Below, in pieces: positions 46,380 to 55,751 of a stretch of DNA of 64,000 bases (its first letter is position 1; every line of letters starts with the position of its first letter). Below the pieces are notes generated by a model that had not been told where the DNA came from, searched no databases, and worked only from the letters and a program-made list of their open reading frames with translations. The translations under genes and the position numbers were made by a program. This DNA is from Robinsoniella sp. (GTDB taxonomy: Bacteria > Bacillota > Clostridia > Lachnospirales > Lachnospiraceae), in the NCBI GenBank assembly GCA_022788205.1, contig JALEVQ010000077.1, positions 28,541 through 92,540 of the forward strand. Direction: 5' to 3'.

Positions 46380-47186
46380 ATGAAAGAAAGATTAGATGTG
46401 CTGCTGGTACAAAGACAGCTTGCCTCCTCGCGTGAGAAGGCAAAAGCAATCATCATGGCGGGAAATGTTTTTGTCAAAGGAATGAGAGAAGACAAAGCAG
46501 GTACGATGTTTGATCCGAACGTGGAGATCGAGGTGAAAGGACAGACTCTTCGATATGTCAGCCGCGGCGGATTAAAGCTTGAGAAGGCGATGACGCATTT
46601 TGACCTGACACTGGAAGGGAAGGTCTGTATGGATGTCGGTGCATCGACAGGCGGCTTTACGGACTGTATGCTGCAAAACGGAGCGGTCAAGGTCTACTCG
46701 GTTGACGTAGGACATGGACAGCTGGATTGGAAATTGCGCCAGGATGAGCGTGTGGTCTGCATGGAAAAGACAAACATTCGGTATGTGCTTCCGGAAGACA
46801 TCGGGGAAAAGCCAGCCTTTGTATCCATCGATGTGTCCTTTATCTCTCTGACGAAAGTGCTTCTCCCGGTGCGGGCGCTCATGGAAGAGGATGGACAGAT
46901 CGTCTGTCTGATCAAGCCACAGTTTGAGGCAGGCAGAGAAAAAGTGGGAAAAAAGGGAGTCGTCCGTGATCGGGCTGTCCACATGGAAGTGATCGAAAAA
47001 GTGGTATCTTACGCTGGCAGTATCGGATTTGAGCCTCTTCATCTGGAATTTTCACCGATCAAGGGACCCGAGGGAAATATTGAATATCTGCTTCATCTGC
47101 AAAAGAGAGAGGAAGGGACAGTCTTCGCCCAGGCACCATTTGACATTGAGGCGATTGTGAAAGAAGCACATGATACATTGGACTGA
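46380..47186 (+). CDS. tlyA: TlyA family rRNA 2'-O-methyltransferase
   Basis: 268 aa from ATG 46380 after TTGGAGGAAGAT. N-terminal S4 RNA-binding domain (RLDVLLVQRQLASSREKAKA), then a FtsJ-like methyltransferase with SAM motif DVGASTGGFTDCMLQ and the catalytic K-D-K-E type residues in LDWKL and IKPQFEAG. TlyA proteins methylate 16S and 23S rRNA; those of Firmicutes are also annotated as haemolysins without strong support. The frame from 46263 overlaps dxs and is not used. Confidence 0.93.
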   Translation: MKERLDVLLVQRQLASSREKAKAIIMAGNVFVKGMREDKAGTMFDPNVEIEVKGQTLRYVSRGGLKLEKAMTHFDLTLEGKVCMDVGASTGGFTDCMLQNGAVKVYSVDVGHGQLDWKLRQDERVVCMEKTNIRYVLPEDIGEKPAFVSIDVSFISLTKVLLPVRALMEEDGQIVCLIKPQFEAGREKVGKKGVVRDRAVHMEVIEKVVSYAGSIGFEPLHLEFSPIKGPEGNIEYLLHLQKREEGTVFAQAPFDIEAIVKEAHDTLD

Positions 47187-47198
47187 CAGGGGAAGGAC

Positions 47199-48077
47199 AT
47201 GGATAAATTTTATGTGATTACGAATACGGGGAAGGATCCAGCGCTGAAAGTGGCAAAGGAGATTCAGGAGTCTTTGCGTGAGCGAGGGAAAGAGTGTCTG
47301 CTTCAGGAAGAATGCCAGGGAGGAGGACAGCAGGGAGAAATGTGCACAGATTTCAAGTACACAGATGTCACAAAAATACCTGACGGCATTGAGGGAATCC
47401 TGGCGCTCGGAGGCGATGGCACGCTTTTGCAGGCGGCGAGGGATACGGTGGAGCGGGAGATACCGCTCTTAGGGATTAACCTGGGAACGCTGGGCTACCT
47501 TGCTGAGATCGACCGCACAAATATTGGACAGGCATTGGACAGTCTTATCGAGGGAAAATATGAAGTGTGCAAGAGGATGATGCTCGAGGGTGTCGCCTAT
47601 CACCAGAATAAGAAATTGATGAAGGACATCGCATTGAATGACATCGTGATCGGGAGAGTCGGAAGACTTCGAATTTTGAATTTCCGGATTTTTCTAAATG
47701 GTGCGTACTTGACGTCCTATGCGGCGGATGGAATCATTGTCTCTACGCCGACCGGTTCAACCGGATACAGTCTGTCTGCGGGGGGACCAATTATCGATCC
47801 GGAGGCAAGCCTGATTGCCATCACGCCGATCGCGGCACATACTTTGAATGCCAGGACGATTATTCTGCCGGATTCCGTCGAGATTACGATTGAGATTGGA
47901 AATCGAAAAGGGGAACTGGAGGATGAGGCGGAGGCGACTTTCGACGGGGACACTTCGGTGAAGCTGAAAAGTTCAGACAAAATTGTGATTCGAAAGTCAG
48001 AGAAAAGCACACGGATGATTAAGATCAATCAGATCAATTTTGTGGAAGTGCTCAGAAATAAAATGAGTAAAAATTAG
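47199..48077 (+). CDS. nadK: NAD kinase
   Basis: 292 aa; makes NADP from NAD and ATP. GGDGTLLQAAR (about 68-78) carries the catalytic aspartate, NLGTLGYLAEI follows, and the NAD-binding TPTGSTGYSLSAGGP (about 187-201) is intact. Inserted between tlyA and argR as in many Clostridia. Start ATG 47199 after GGGGAAGGAC. NADPH supply links it loosely to argC and isoprenoid synthesis. Confidence 0.95.
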   Translation: MDKFYVITNTGKDPALKVAKEIQESLRERGKECLLQEECQGGGQQGEMCTDFKYTDVTKIPDGIEGILALGGDGTLLQAARDTVEREIPLLGINLGTLGYLAEIDRTNIGQALDSLIEGKYEVCKRMMLEGVAYHQNKKLMKDIALNDIVIGRVGRLRILNFRIFLNGAYLTSYAADGIIVSTPTGSTGYSLSAGGPIIDPEASLIAITPIAAHTLNARTIILPDSVEITIEIGNRKGELEDEAEATFDGDTSVKLKSSDKIVIRKSEKSTRMIKINQINFVEVLRNKMSKN

Positions 48078-48170
48078 AGTAGTAAGAGAAAATTCACGGT
48101 AATCCCATGGTGAAGAGATAGATGGAGTTGTGAAGATTGAAAAGCAGAACAGATTAGAGGAGGTAAGAAG

Positions 48171-48623
48171 TTGAAAATAGAACGACATGCAAAAATTGTC
48201 GATTTGATTCATCGATATGAGATTGAAACGCAGGATGAGCTGGCAGAACTTTTAAATCAAGAAGGGTTTCGGGTCACACAGGCCACGGTTTCGAGAGACA
48301 TCCGCGAGCTGAAGCTCACAAAAATTTCACTGCCGGACGGCAAACAGAAGTATGCTTTGATGCAAGATCAGGGAATCGGAATGAATGAGAAATATCTGCG
48401 CATTTTGAAAGATGGTTTCTCTTCGATGACAATGGCGCAGAATATTTTGGTGGTAAAGACTGTGTCCGGCATGGCGATGGCGGTGGCAGCGGCGCTCGAT
48501 GCGATGCATTGGAGTGAGATTGCGGGCTGTATTGCCGGGGATGATACGATTATGTGTGCGATCCGCAGCGTGGATGACACGTTAATTGTGATGGAAAAAA
48601 TCAAAAAGATTGTAGAAAAGTAG
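48171..48623 (+). CDS. argR: Arginine repressor
   Basis: 150 aa. TTG 48171 follows AGGAGGTAAGAAG. N-terminal winged helix with the DNA-contacting motif VTQATVSRDIRELKLTKI (about 34-51) and a C-terminal arginine-binding hexamer domain with GSMAMAVAAALD-like SGMAMAVAAALD and GCIAGDDTIM. It probably represses argG and argCJBD, whose promoters at 12365-12458 share a related motif. Confidence 0.95.
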   Translation: MKIERHAKIVDLIHRYEIETQDELAELLNQEGFRVTQATVSRDIRELKLTKISLPDGKQKYALMQDQGIGMNEKYLRILKDGFSSMTMAQNILVVKTVSGMAMAVAAALDAMHWSEIAGCIAGDDTIMCAIRSVDDTLIVMEKIKKIVEK

Positions 48624-48632
48624 TGAAGGATC

Positions 48633-50312
48633 ATGTTATCGAGTTTACATGTAAAAAATATAGCCCTGATTCAGGAAGAAGAGATCAATTTCGGACCGGG
48701 CTTGAATATTCTGACAGGTGAGACGGGCGCAGGAAAATCGATCATCATCGGTTCGATCAATGCGGCTCTGGGGGCAAAAAATTTTAAAGATTTTGTGCGC
48801 CAGGGTGCAGATTATGCACTTGTGGAGCTTGTCTTTCTGGTTGACAAGGAACAGGAAGAAAAGATGCAGAAGCTTGACATTTCAGTCGATGACGGGCAAG
48901 TGATCATCACAAGAAAGATGTCGAAGGGGAGGAGTATCAGCAGAATCAACGGCGAAACCGTGCCGGTGTCACTCGTGCGAGAGGTGGCATCAGCGCTGAT
49001 TGATATCCATGGGCAGCACGAGCATCAGTCTCTGCTGTATAAAAAAAATCACCTGAAGATTCTAGATGAATTTGCCAGGGAGGAAGTGCAGACACTCAAA
49101 GAAGAGAATGAGCGTCTGTACGTTCACTATCAGGAATGCAAAAAAAAGCTGCAGGAATCCCAGAAAGAAGAGTCCGAACGCATCAAAGAAGCAGATTTCC
49201 TCACATTTGAGATCGAGGAGATTGAGGAGGCACATCTTCAGCCAGGGGAAGATGAGAAGCTGGAACAGCAGTACCGCAAGCTTTCCAACGGAAAGCAAAT
49301 TTTAGAATCGGTCGGTGAGATCGGCTGTATGACGGGGGCAGACGCAGAAGAAGGAGCGGCATCCTCCATCGGTCGTGCCGTGCGTCTGATGGGAAATGTG
49401 GTGCGGTACGATGAATCCTTACAGAGTCTTTACGATCAGCTGCTGAACCTCGAGGATTTGATTGGAGATTTCAACAGAGAGCTGAGTGAATATCAGAGTG
49501 AATGGAATTTCGATGAGTCCGAATTCTGGCAGATTGAGGAACGCTTGAATCTGATTAACAGACTAAAAGGAAAATATGGCAATACGATTGAGGCGATCTT
49601 AGATTACCAGGAACAGAGACAAAAACGGCTTGCCATTTTGCAGGATTACGACAATTATGTGCTCAGACTACAGGAAGAATATCAAAAAGCAAAAGCAAAA
49701 CTATTAGAGAATGCACAGAAGATCTCAGAGATTCGCAAAAAGTATGCCACAGGACTTGCACTCAACATCCAGGATAGCCTGATTGATATGAACTTTCTTG
49801 ATGTACAGTTCGAGATTCAATTTGAAGAATTGGAAGAGCCTCAGGCAGATGGTATGGATGAGATCTGTTTTTTGATTTCTACAAATCCCGGAGAGCCTGT
49901 GCGTCCACTGGGCGATGTGGCATCGGGCGGCGAGCTGTCGCGCATTATGCTCGCGATCAAGACTGTGCTGGCGGAGAAAGATGATATGGGGACATTGATT
50001 TTTGATGAGATTGATGTCGGGATCAGCGGCAGAACAGCCCAAAAAGTTTCGGAAAAGATGGCAGTGATCGCAAAGCATCATCAGGTCATCTGCATTACCC
50101 ATCTGGCACAGATTGCAGCCATGGCAGACCACCACTTTGTGATCGAAAAATACGTAGAAAATCAGAACACGATCACCGCAATCCAGGAATTGTCTGAAGA
50201 AGAAATGGTCCGCGAACTTGCAAGAATTCTGGGAGGTGCGAAAATCACACGTACTGTTCTGGAAAATGCGCGCGAGATGAAAGAACTTGCCATCCGCACC
50301 AAAACTTCTTAA
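48633..50312 (+). CDS. recN: DNA repair protein RecN
   Basis: 559-aa SMC-like ATPase acting early in double-strand break repair. Walker A GETGAGKSIIIG (about 28-39), a central coiled coil (about 145-360), signature DVASGGELSRIMLA and Walker B LIFDEIDVGISG. ATG 48633 is 9 nt after argR. In B. subtilis spoIVB and spo0A follow directly; here a selenium/molybdenum gene cluster follows. Confidence 0.96.
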   Translation: MLSSLHVKNIALIQEEEINFGPGLNILTGETGAGKSIIIGSINAALGAKNFKDFVRQGADYALVELVFLVDKEQEEKMQKLDISVDDGQVIITRKMSKGRSISRINGETVPVSLVREVASALIDIHGQHEHQSLLYKKNHLKILDEFAREEVQTLKEENERLYVHYQECKKKLQESQKEESERIKEADFLTFEIEEIEEAHLQPGEDEKLEQQYRKLSNGKQILESVGEIGCMTGADAEEGAASSIGRAVRLMGNVVRYDESLQSLYDQLLNLEDLIGDFNRELSEYQSEWNFDESEFWQIEERLNLINRLKGKYGNTIEAILDYQEQRQKRLAILQDYDNYVLRLQEEYQKAKAKLLENAQKISEIRKKYATGLALNIQDSLIDMNFLDVQFEIQFEELEEPQADGMDEICFLISTNPGEPVRPLGDVASGGELSRIMLAIKTVLAEKDDMGTLIFDEIDVGISGRTAQKVSEKMAVIAKHHQVICITHLAQIAAMADHHFVIEKYVENQNTITAIQELSEEEMVRELARILGGAKITRTVLENAREMKELAIRTKTS

Positions 50313-50329
50313 ATATAGATTTCCCTAAT

Positions 50330-50358
50330 TGAAAGTCAGGCGTGGGGCTGTTATAACT
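50330..50358 (+). promoter_or_regulatory. Putative promoter of the selenium gene cluster
   Basis: TTGAAA (50330-50335), 17-nt spacer, TATAAC (50353-50358). The predicted leader of about 150 nt contains hairpin CCCGCAGG-CTTA-CCTGTGGG (50371-50390) and then the long inverted repeat. Confidence 0.55.
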
Positions 50359-50437
50359 TTGCGGCGAAAACCCGCAGGCTTACCTGTGGGAGTAGTCAGA
50401 GAGAGTAAGAAGATGAGAATTTTCTAAAAATCAGGTT

Positions 50438-50499
50438 TATGTTTAGGGAGCTCGCCACAAAAACACTCCATTGCTTTTGTGGCGAGCTCCCTAAACATA
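50438..50499. repeat. Perfect 25-bp inverted repeat with 12-nt loop
   Basis: Left arm 50438-50462 and right arm 50475-50499 are exact reverse complements (core TTTAGGGAGCTCGCCACAAA). It ends 1-2 nt before GAGGAAAAGG, the ribosome binding site of the next gene. There is no T tract, so it is not an ordinary terminator. Confidence 0.95.
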
Positions 50500-50512
50500 C
50501 GAGGAAAAGGAT

Positions 50513-50746
50513 ATGAAGAAAAAAGAGTATCTGGTGATCACTTTTGCAGAGACAATGATGGCTCTGTATATGGAAAAAGTGTGCAAAGAGGATGGAAAAG
50601 AAGGGCGCATCATTCCTCTGCCGAGAGAGATCGATGCGGGCTGTGGTCTGGCGTGGGCCACAGAGAAAAAAGAGAGAGAAGAATGGGAGAATTATCTGAT
50701 TGACAGACAGATCATATTTGAAAAGATGGTGGAGGTGATGATTTGA
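50513..50746 (+). CDS. DUF3343 (Se/S carrier-like) small protein
   Basis: 77 aa. Matches the DUF3343/Se_S_carrier-like family: [19 protein letters not shown] at the N-terminus and [16 protein letters not shown] in the centre. The cysteine in AGCGLAW is the conserved residue proposed to carry selenium or sulfur. First gene of the selenium cluster; its stop overlaps the selD start by one base. Function as a carrier is inferred from family naming and context. Confidence 0.82.
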   Translation: MKKKEYLVITFAETMMALYMEKVCKEDGKEGRIIPLPREIDAGCGLAWATEKKEREEWENYLIDRQIIFEKMVEVMI

Positions 50747-51771
50747 TGGAAGAGATTCTTTTTTGCAAAAGCGGAGGATGTACTGCAAAATTAGGAGCTG
50801 GCGCTTTGAACAAAGTACTTTCCAGACTGCCGAAAAAGAGTGATCCAAATTTGCTGGTGGGATTTGACAGCAACGATGATGGCGCTGTCTACCAGATTGA
50901 CGAGGAGCATGCTCTGATCTCTACGCTGGATTTTTTCCCCCCGATGGTGGAAGATCCGTATCTGTTTGGATCGATCGCAGCGGCGAATGCACTGAGCGAT
51001 ATCTATGCGATGGGCGGAGAGGTGAAGACGGCACTCAATATTGTGTGTTTCCCGGAAAACATGGATATGAATATCCTGGGGAAAATTCTGCAGGGAGGAA
51101 ACGATAAAGTCATGGAGGCAGGAGGAACCCTTGCGGGAGGTCATTCTATCGTAGATGAGGGAATCAAATACGGGCTGAGTGTGACGGGGATTGTGGATCC
51201 GAAAAAAATTTACCGCAATAACGGATGCCATGTGGGGGATGTCTTGATTCTCACGAAGAAACTGGGAGTCGGAATTATTATGACAGCGCACAGAATTCAT
51301 GAGGCAAGCAAGAGCGCGGTCGAAGAAGCGATTGAATCTATGAGATTTTTGAATAAATATGCGGCAGAGATTTTGAGAGAGTATGAGGTCCATGCGTGCA
51401 CAGATGTGACCGGATTTGGATTTCTCGTTCACCTGTGTGAAATGCTCGACGGCAGATACAGTGCCGTGATTGAGAGCAGCGCGATCCCTCATTTTAAAGA
51501 ATGTGAACAATACGTAGAAGAGTTTTATCTCACTGCTGCGGCGCAAAAAAATCGAAACTTTGCAGGGAATCAGGTTTTGTTCGAAAACGACGATTTTGTG
51601 ATGGAGGAAATTTTGTTTGATCCTCAGACTTCAGGCGGACTTTTAGTCAGTGTCAGCAAAGAGGATGCTGCATCGATTGTTGAAAAGATGAGAGCACATA
51701 AGATCCCCGCTGCCATTGTGGGATCTGTCACAGAAAAGCAGGAAAAATCAGTGATTGTGAAAGGAAGGTAA
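50746..51771 (+). CDS. selD: Selenide, water dikinase (selenophosphate synthetase)
   Basis: Makes selenophosphate from selenide and ATP. 341 aa from ATG 50746, with GGAGGTG 8 nt upstream. The catalytic pair is Cys12 and Lys15 in GGCTAK; many clostridial enzymes have selenocysteine at the Cys position, but here the codon is [50 protein letters not shown] and DPQTSGGLL complete the AIRS-like fold. No selA, selB or tRNA-Sec is near, and the neighbours point to selenium use in a molybdenum hydroxylase. Confidence 0.96.
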   Translation: MEEILFCKSGGCTAKLGAGALNKVLSRLPKKSDPNLLVGFDSNDDGAVYQIDEEHALISTLDFFPPMVEDPYLFGSIAAANALSDIYAMGGEVKTALNIVCFPENMDMNILGKILQGGNDKVMEAGGTLAGGHSIVDEGIKYGLSVTGIVDPKKIYRNNGCHVGDVLILTKKLGVGIIMTAHRIHEASKSAVEEAIESMRFLNKYAAEILREYEVHACTDVTGFGFLVHLCEMLDGRYSAVIESSAIPHFKECEQYVEEFYLTAAAQKNRNFAGNQVLFENDDFVMEEILFDPQTSGGLLVSVSKEDAASIVEKMRAHKIPAAIVGSVTEKQEKSVIVKGR

Positions 51772-51779
51772 GAAAACAC

Positions 51780-52391
51780 ATGAAACATTTTGTAGATGCA
51801 AGAGGGCTGGCATGTCCTCTGCCGATTGTAAATACAAAAAATGAGATGAAAAATATGAGCGAGGGAGAGTCAGTGGAAGTGCTTGTCGACAATGAGATCG
51901 CCGTGCAGAACCTGACCAAATTTGCAAATGTGAGAAATCATACCATAAAGGCAGAAAAGATTGCAGACAACTGCTATCGCGCTGTGATCACCATGGGAGA
52001 AGCGAAGGAAGAGCCGGAAGAAGAGGAGGAGGTGACATGTCAGCCATCGAAAAAGAGACACGATGTGGTTGTGATCTCATCAAACAAGATGGGAGAGGGA
52101 AAAGAAGAGCTGGGAAAGACTTTGATGAAGGCATTTTTGTTTGCGCTGACAAAGCAGGACTCTTATCCGGAGACGATTCTTCTGTACAACAGTGGTGCCT
52201 TTTTGTCGTGTGAAAATTCCGACAGCCTGGAGGACTTAAAGTTCCTTGAGGCGCAAGGAGTGCAGATATTGACATGCGGCACTTGCCTGAATTTTTATGG
52301 TCTGACACCGTCTCTGGCAGTGGGCAGTGTGACAAATATGTATGATATTGTGGAAAAACTCAGTAAGGCAGATAAAGTGATCAGACCGTAG
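51780..52391 (+). CDS. yedF: YedF: TusA-domain plus DsrE-like selenium metabolism protein
   Basis: 203 aa. N-terminal TusA/SirA domain (about 1-70) with the persulfide/selenide-carrying cysteine in ARGLACPLPIV, an acidic linker (EEPEEEEE), then a DsrE-like domain (about 95-200) with ILTCGTCLNFYGL. This two-domain protein is the YedF family, found with selD in selenium-using organisms. Probably passes activated selenium within the cluster. ATG 51780 follows GGAAGGTAAGAAAACAC. Confidence 0.9.
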   Translation: MKHFVDARGLACPLPIVNTKNEMKNMSEGESVEVLVDNEIAVQNLTKFANVRNHTIKAEKIADNCYRAVITMGEAKEEPEEEEEVTCQPSKKRHDVVVISSNKMGEGKEELGKTLMKAFLFALTKQDSYPETILLYNSGAFLSCENSDSLEDLKFLEAQGVQILTCGTCLNFYGLTPSLAVGSVTNMYDIVEKLSKADKVIRP

Positions 52392-52399
52392 GTGTTCGT

Positions 52400-54370
52400 A
52401 TGGAAAATCTGGTAATTGTCAGAGGCGGCGGAGATATCGCCACTGGAACGATTTATAAATTATACAAATGCGGATTTCGGGTTTTGATTCTGGAAATTCC
52501 AAATCCGTCGGCAATCCGCAGGAACGTTGCTTTCTGCGAGGCGGTCTATCAGGGAAGCCAGACGGTGGAGGATGTCACCTGTTTCCTTGCAAAAGACAGA
52601 GAGGAAGCCCTTTCTTGGCTGAAAGAAGGAAAGTTAGTCATGGTGATTGACCCGGAAGGCACTTATATTAGAGATTTTAAACCAATTGCAGTCGTAGATG
52701 CGATTCTGGCAAAGAAAAATCTAGGCACACACAGAGGGATGGCACAGATCACGGTCGCTTTAGGTCCGGGATTTGAGGCTGGAAACGATGTGGATGCGGT
52801 GATTGAGACGATGAGAGGACATTCTCTAGGAAGAGTGATCTATCAGGGCAAAGCCATCAAAAACACAGGTATTCCAGGCATGATTGGCGGATACGGCAAA
52901 GAGCGTGTGATCCACAGCCCTGCAAAGGGGATTCTGCGGAATATCAGAAGGATCACAGATACCGTAAAAAAAGGAGAGGTCATCGCTGTCATCGAGAAGA
53001 ACGGGGAGAAAATCCCTGTGGAAGCCTCGATCGATGGATTGCTGCGAGGATTGATCCGTGATGGGTATCCGGTGACAGAAGGATTTAAGATCGCGGATAT
53101 TGACCCGAGAATCAACGAATATGACAACTGTTTTACGATCTCCGACAAGGCAAGATGTATCGCGGGCGGTGTCCTGGAGGCGATCTTATATCTGAGCCGC
53201 AGAAAGGATGCTGGCACGGCAGAAAGCCAAGGGGCATCAGAGGGCGATGAGGAGAAGAAAAGGATTTACGCTGATAACGCTGCGACCAGTTTTTATAAGC
53301 CAGAGCGTGTCAAGAGAGCCATCTTGGAATATTTTGATCATCCGGGAAATCCTGGAAGAGGGACAAATCATATGGCGATGGATGCCTCTAGGATGGTGCT
53401 TGAGACAAGGATGAAGCTTGCCGGATTTTTTGACTGTGAGTTTCAGAAGGTAATCTTTACGAGCGGTGTGACAGAGAGTCTCAACATGGTGATTCGTGGA
53501 TTGTTTGGACCAGAGGATCATATCATCACGACGTATCTGGAACACAACAGCGTTTTGCGCCCGCTGTATCGATTAAACTGTGAATTGTCCATCTCTGATG
53601 GATCGCTTCAAGAGATCAAAAATCTCGTCAGACACAATACAAAAGCGGTCATCATGAACCATGTCTCAAATGTCACAGGAGAGGTCAATCCGATCCGGGA
53701 GATCGGAAAATTTTGCAGGGAACATCAGATTCTGTTTATCGTGGATGCTGCACAGAGTGCAGGTCTGCTGCCCATCTCCATGAAAAAAGATTTCATAGAT
53801 ATTTTGTGTTTTACAGGACATAAAGGACTATGTGGGATGCAGGGAATCGGGGGCATCTGCATCGATGGTGACATTCAAATTTCGCCTCTGAAGGTGGGAG
53901 GGAGCGGTGTCCATTCTTTTGACAGAGAGCATCCTGCCCAATATCCGTCCGCACTGGAGGCGGGAACTTTAAATGTGCCTGGAATTATCAGCCTGAACCG
54001 GTCTCTGGATGAGATCAAAGAGAGAGGAATCGATCAGATTTTAAAGCATGAACAGCAGCTGGCGCAAGTGTTTTGCCGAGAGTTAGCATGCCTCGATCAG
54101 GTGACGGTTTATCGGAATCCAGACAAAGAACAGGTAGGGATTGTGTCGCTGAATATCAAGGGAATGGATGCTGGCTATGTCAGTGATGAGTTGTCACGCC
54201 GGTATCAGATCGAGACGCGGGCAGGAGCCCACTGTGCGCCGCTTGTGCACGAACATTACAAGACGCAGTCGATGGTGCGCTTCAGCTTTGGCATTCAAAA
54301 TACAATCGAAGATGTGCAGCGGTGCTTTGAGGCACTTTGCAGGATCATAGAAGGAGAACAAGATGATTAA
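52400..54370 (+). CDS. YqeB-type maturation protein fused to cysteine desulfurase-like aminotransferase
   Basis: 656 aa, two parts. Residues 1-270 match the YqeB/EF2563 family of the selenium-dependent molybdenum hydroxylase system (IVRGGGDIATGTIYKLYKCG; GPGFEAGNDVDAVIET; NTGIPGMIGGYGKERV). From about residue 289 a complete class V aminotransferase of the EF2568 type follows, with PLP lysine Lys475 in FTGHKGLCG and a cysteine in GAHCAPL (Cys612) that could accept S or Se. In Enterococcus these are separate genes. The join at about 271-288 is a charged linker (GTAESQGASEGDEEK). No frameshift is needed; the frame is continuous. Confidence 0.9.
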   Translation: MENLVIVRGGGDIATGTIYKLYKCGFRVLILEIPNPSAIRRNVAFCEAVYQGSQTVEDVTCFLAKDREEALSWLKEGKLVMVIDPEGTYIRDFKPIAVVDAILAKKNLGTHRGMAQITVALGPGFEAGNDVDAVIETMRGHSLGRVIYQGKAIKNTGIPGMIGGYGKERVIHSPAKGILRNIRRITDTVKKGEVIAVIEKNGEKIPVEASIDGLLRGLIRDGYPVTEGFKIADIDPRINEYDNCFTISDKARCIAGGVLEAILYLSRRKDAGTAESQGASEGDEEKKRIYADNAATSFYKPERVKRAILEYFDHPGNPGRGTNHMAMDASRMVLETRMKLAGFFDCEFQKVIFTSGVTESLNMVIRGLFGPEDHIITTYLEHNSVLRPLYRLNCELSISDGSLQEIKNLVRHNTKAVIMNHVSNVTGEVNPIREIGKFCREHQILFIVDAAQSAGLLPISMKKDFIDILCFTGHKGLCGMQGIGGICIDGDIQISPLKVGGSGVHSFDREHPAQYPSALEAGTLNVPGIISLNRSLDEIKERGIDQILKHEQQLAQVFCRELACLDQVTVYRNPDKEQVGIVSLNIKGMDAGYVSDELSRRYQIETRAGAHCAPLVHEHYKTQSMVRFSFGIQNTIEDVQRCFEALCRIIEGEQDD

Positions 54371-55751
54371 GGCAGTCGTAGGTGCCGGAGGCAAGACAAC
54401 ACTCATCAGGCGGCTGGCGCAGAGATATCTGGCAGAGGGACAGAAAGTTTTTGTGACGACTTCCACCCACATGTTGATCGAGGAAGATACGCTGCTGAGT
54501 GATGATGCGGATGAGATTATCCGAGAATTAGAAGAAAAACGGTACGTGATGGCGGGAGTCAGAGAAAACCAGAAAATCAGAGCGCTGTCTGTGGAGACTT
54601 ACTATAAAGTCTGCCAGAGGGCAGATGTCGTACTGATTGAGGCGGATGGATCCAAACATATGCCGATCAAATTTCCCGCGCCTCATGAGCCGGTGATCTA
54701 TGACAATGTCGATGAGATTATTGTGGTGTGTGGTTTGCATGCGATGGGGCAAAAGGCATGTAATGTGGCACAGAGATTGGAGCTGGTAAAAGAATGCCTG
54801 AAGATTGAGGACGACACACGGATCGATGCCGTTCATATACAAAAATTAGTAGAGAAAGGATATGTGAAGCCATTGAGAGAAAAATACCCGGAAAAAACGA
54901 TCATGATAGAGCCAAATCATGACGATTCTCTGTACCAGAGAGCAGTCGCCAGCCTGCTTAAGGCTCAGATGGATGTCTCTCTTATCAGGGAAGAATGGTT
55001 TATGCCGCAGCCGCATCTGATTATCTGCGGTGGGGGTCATATCTCATGTGATCTGGTAAAGATTGCTTCCTGCCTGGATTTTCATATTAAGGTGATAGAT
55101 GAAAGAGAAGAGTTTGCTACAGCGGAACGATTTCCGCTGGCGGATGAGGTGATCTGCGATACCTTTGATCATCTGGAACAGTATCTGGAACCGCAGGGAT
55201 ATTATGTAGTTGTCACACGCGGTCACAAAGATGATTTTCAGTGTGTCAAGACCATCCTGTCTCATTCCTATGAATATCTTGGCATGATCGGGAGCAAAAG
55301 AAAAGTTAAAAAAACATTTGAAGATCTCCAGAGAGAAGGAGCGACACAGGAACAGATCCAGACGATCCATGCACCGATTGGACTGGATATCAAGGCGATC
55401 ACTCCGGCAGAGATTGCCGTGAGCATTTTGGCTGAAATTATTTCTGAGAAAAATGGAAAACAGAGTGCTTCTGCATCCAGAGAATTATTGGAGGTTCAGG
55501 AGCACGGAACGCTGTGCGTCATCATTGAGAAGACGGGATCCTCACCGAGAGGAGTGGGGAGCATGATGTTTGTCAGTGAAGAGAAAATCATCGGCAGTAT
55601 CGGTGGAGGGCGCATTGAATTTGCTGCGATCGAGGAGGCAAAGAGACACCCGAAAGCAATGGTGAGGAGATACGAGCTGAACAATAAAGAAAGTGAAAAC
55701 CTCGGAATGATCTGTGGGGGAAGCAATACTGTTTTATTCCTTCCGATATGA
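54363..55751 (+). CDS. YqeC fused to XdhC-like protein, XdhC halves reversed
   Basis: 462 aa; overlaps the previous gene by 8 nt. Residues 1-200 are YqeC, with P-loop VGAGGKTTLIRRL (6-18) and VVLIEADGSKHMPIK. Residues about 215-370 are the Rossmann (C-terminal) half of XdhC: LIICGGGHISCDLV, EYLGMIGSKRKV, IHAPIGLDIKAITPAEIAVSI. Residues 378-462 are the CoxI (N-terminal) half: GTLCVIIEKTGSSPRGVGS and IGSIGGGRIE. XdhC inserts sulfur into the Mo cofactor of xanthine dehydrogenase-type enzymes. The last 18 nt overlap the convergent regulator gene. Confidence 0.88.
   Translation: MIKAVVGAGGKTTLIRRLAQRYLAEGQKVFVTTSTHMLIEEDTLLSDDADEIIRELEEKRYVMAGVRENQKIRALSVETYYKVCQRADVVLIEADGSKHMPIKFPAPHEPVIYDNVDEIIVVCGLHAMGQKACNVAQRLELVKECLKIEDDTRIDAVHIQKLVEKGYVKPLREKYPEKTIMIEPNHDDSLYQRAVASLLKAQMDVSLIREEWFMPQPHLIICGGGHISCDLVKIASCLDFHIKVIDEREEFATAERFPLADEVICDTFDHLEQYLEPQGYYVVVTRGHKDDFQCVKTILSHSYEYLGMIGSKRKVKKTFEDLQREGATQEQIQTIHAPIGLDIKAITPAEIAVSILAEIISEKNGKQSASASRELLEVQEHGTLCVIIEKTGSSPRGVGSMMFVSEEKIIGSIGGGRIEFAAIEEAKRHPKAMVRRYELNNKESENLGMICGGSNTVLFLPI

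Noticed and set aside
50746..50800. Selenocysteine codon in selD
   Set aside because: The position that is often Sec in clostridial SelD reads TGT (Cys12), with no in-frame TGA.
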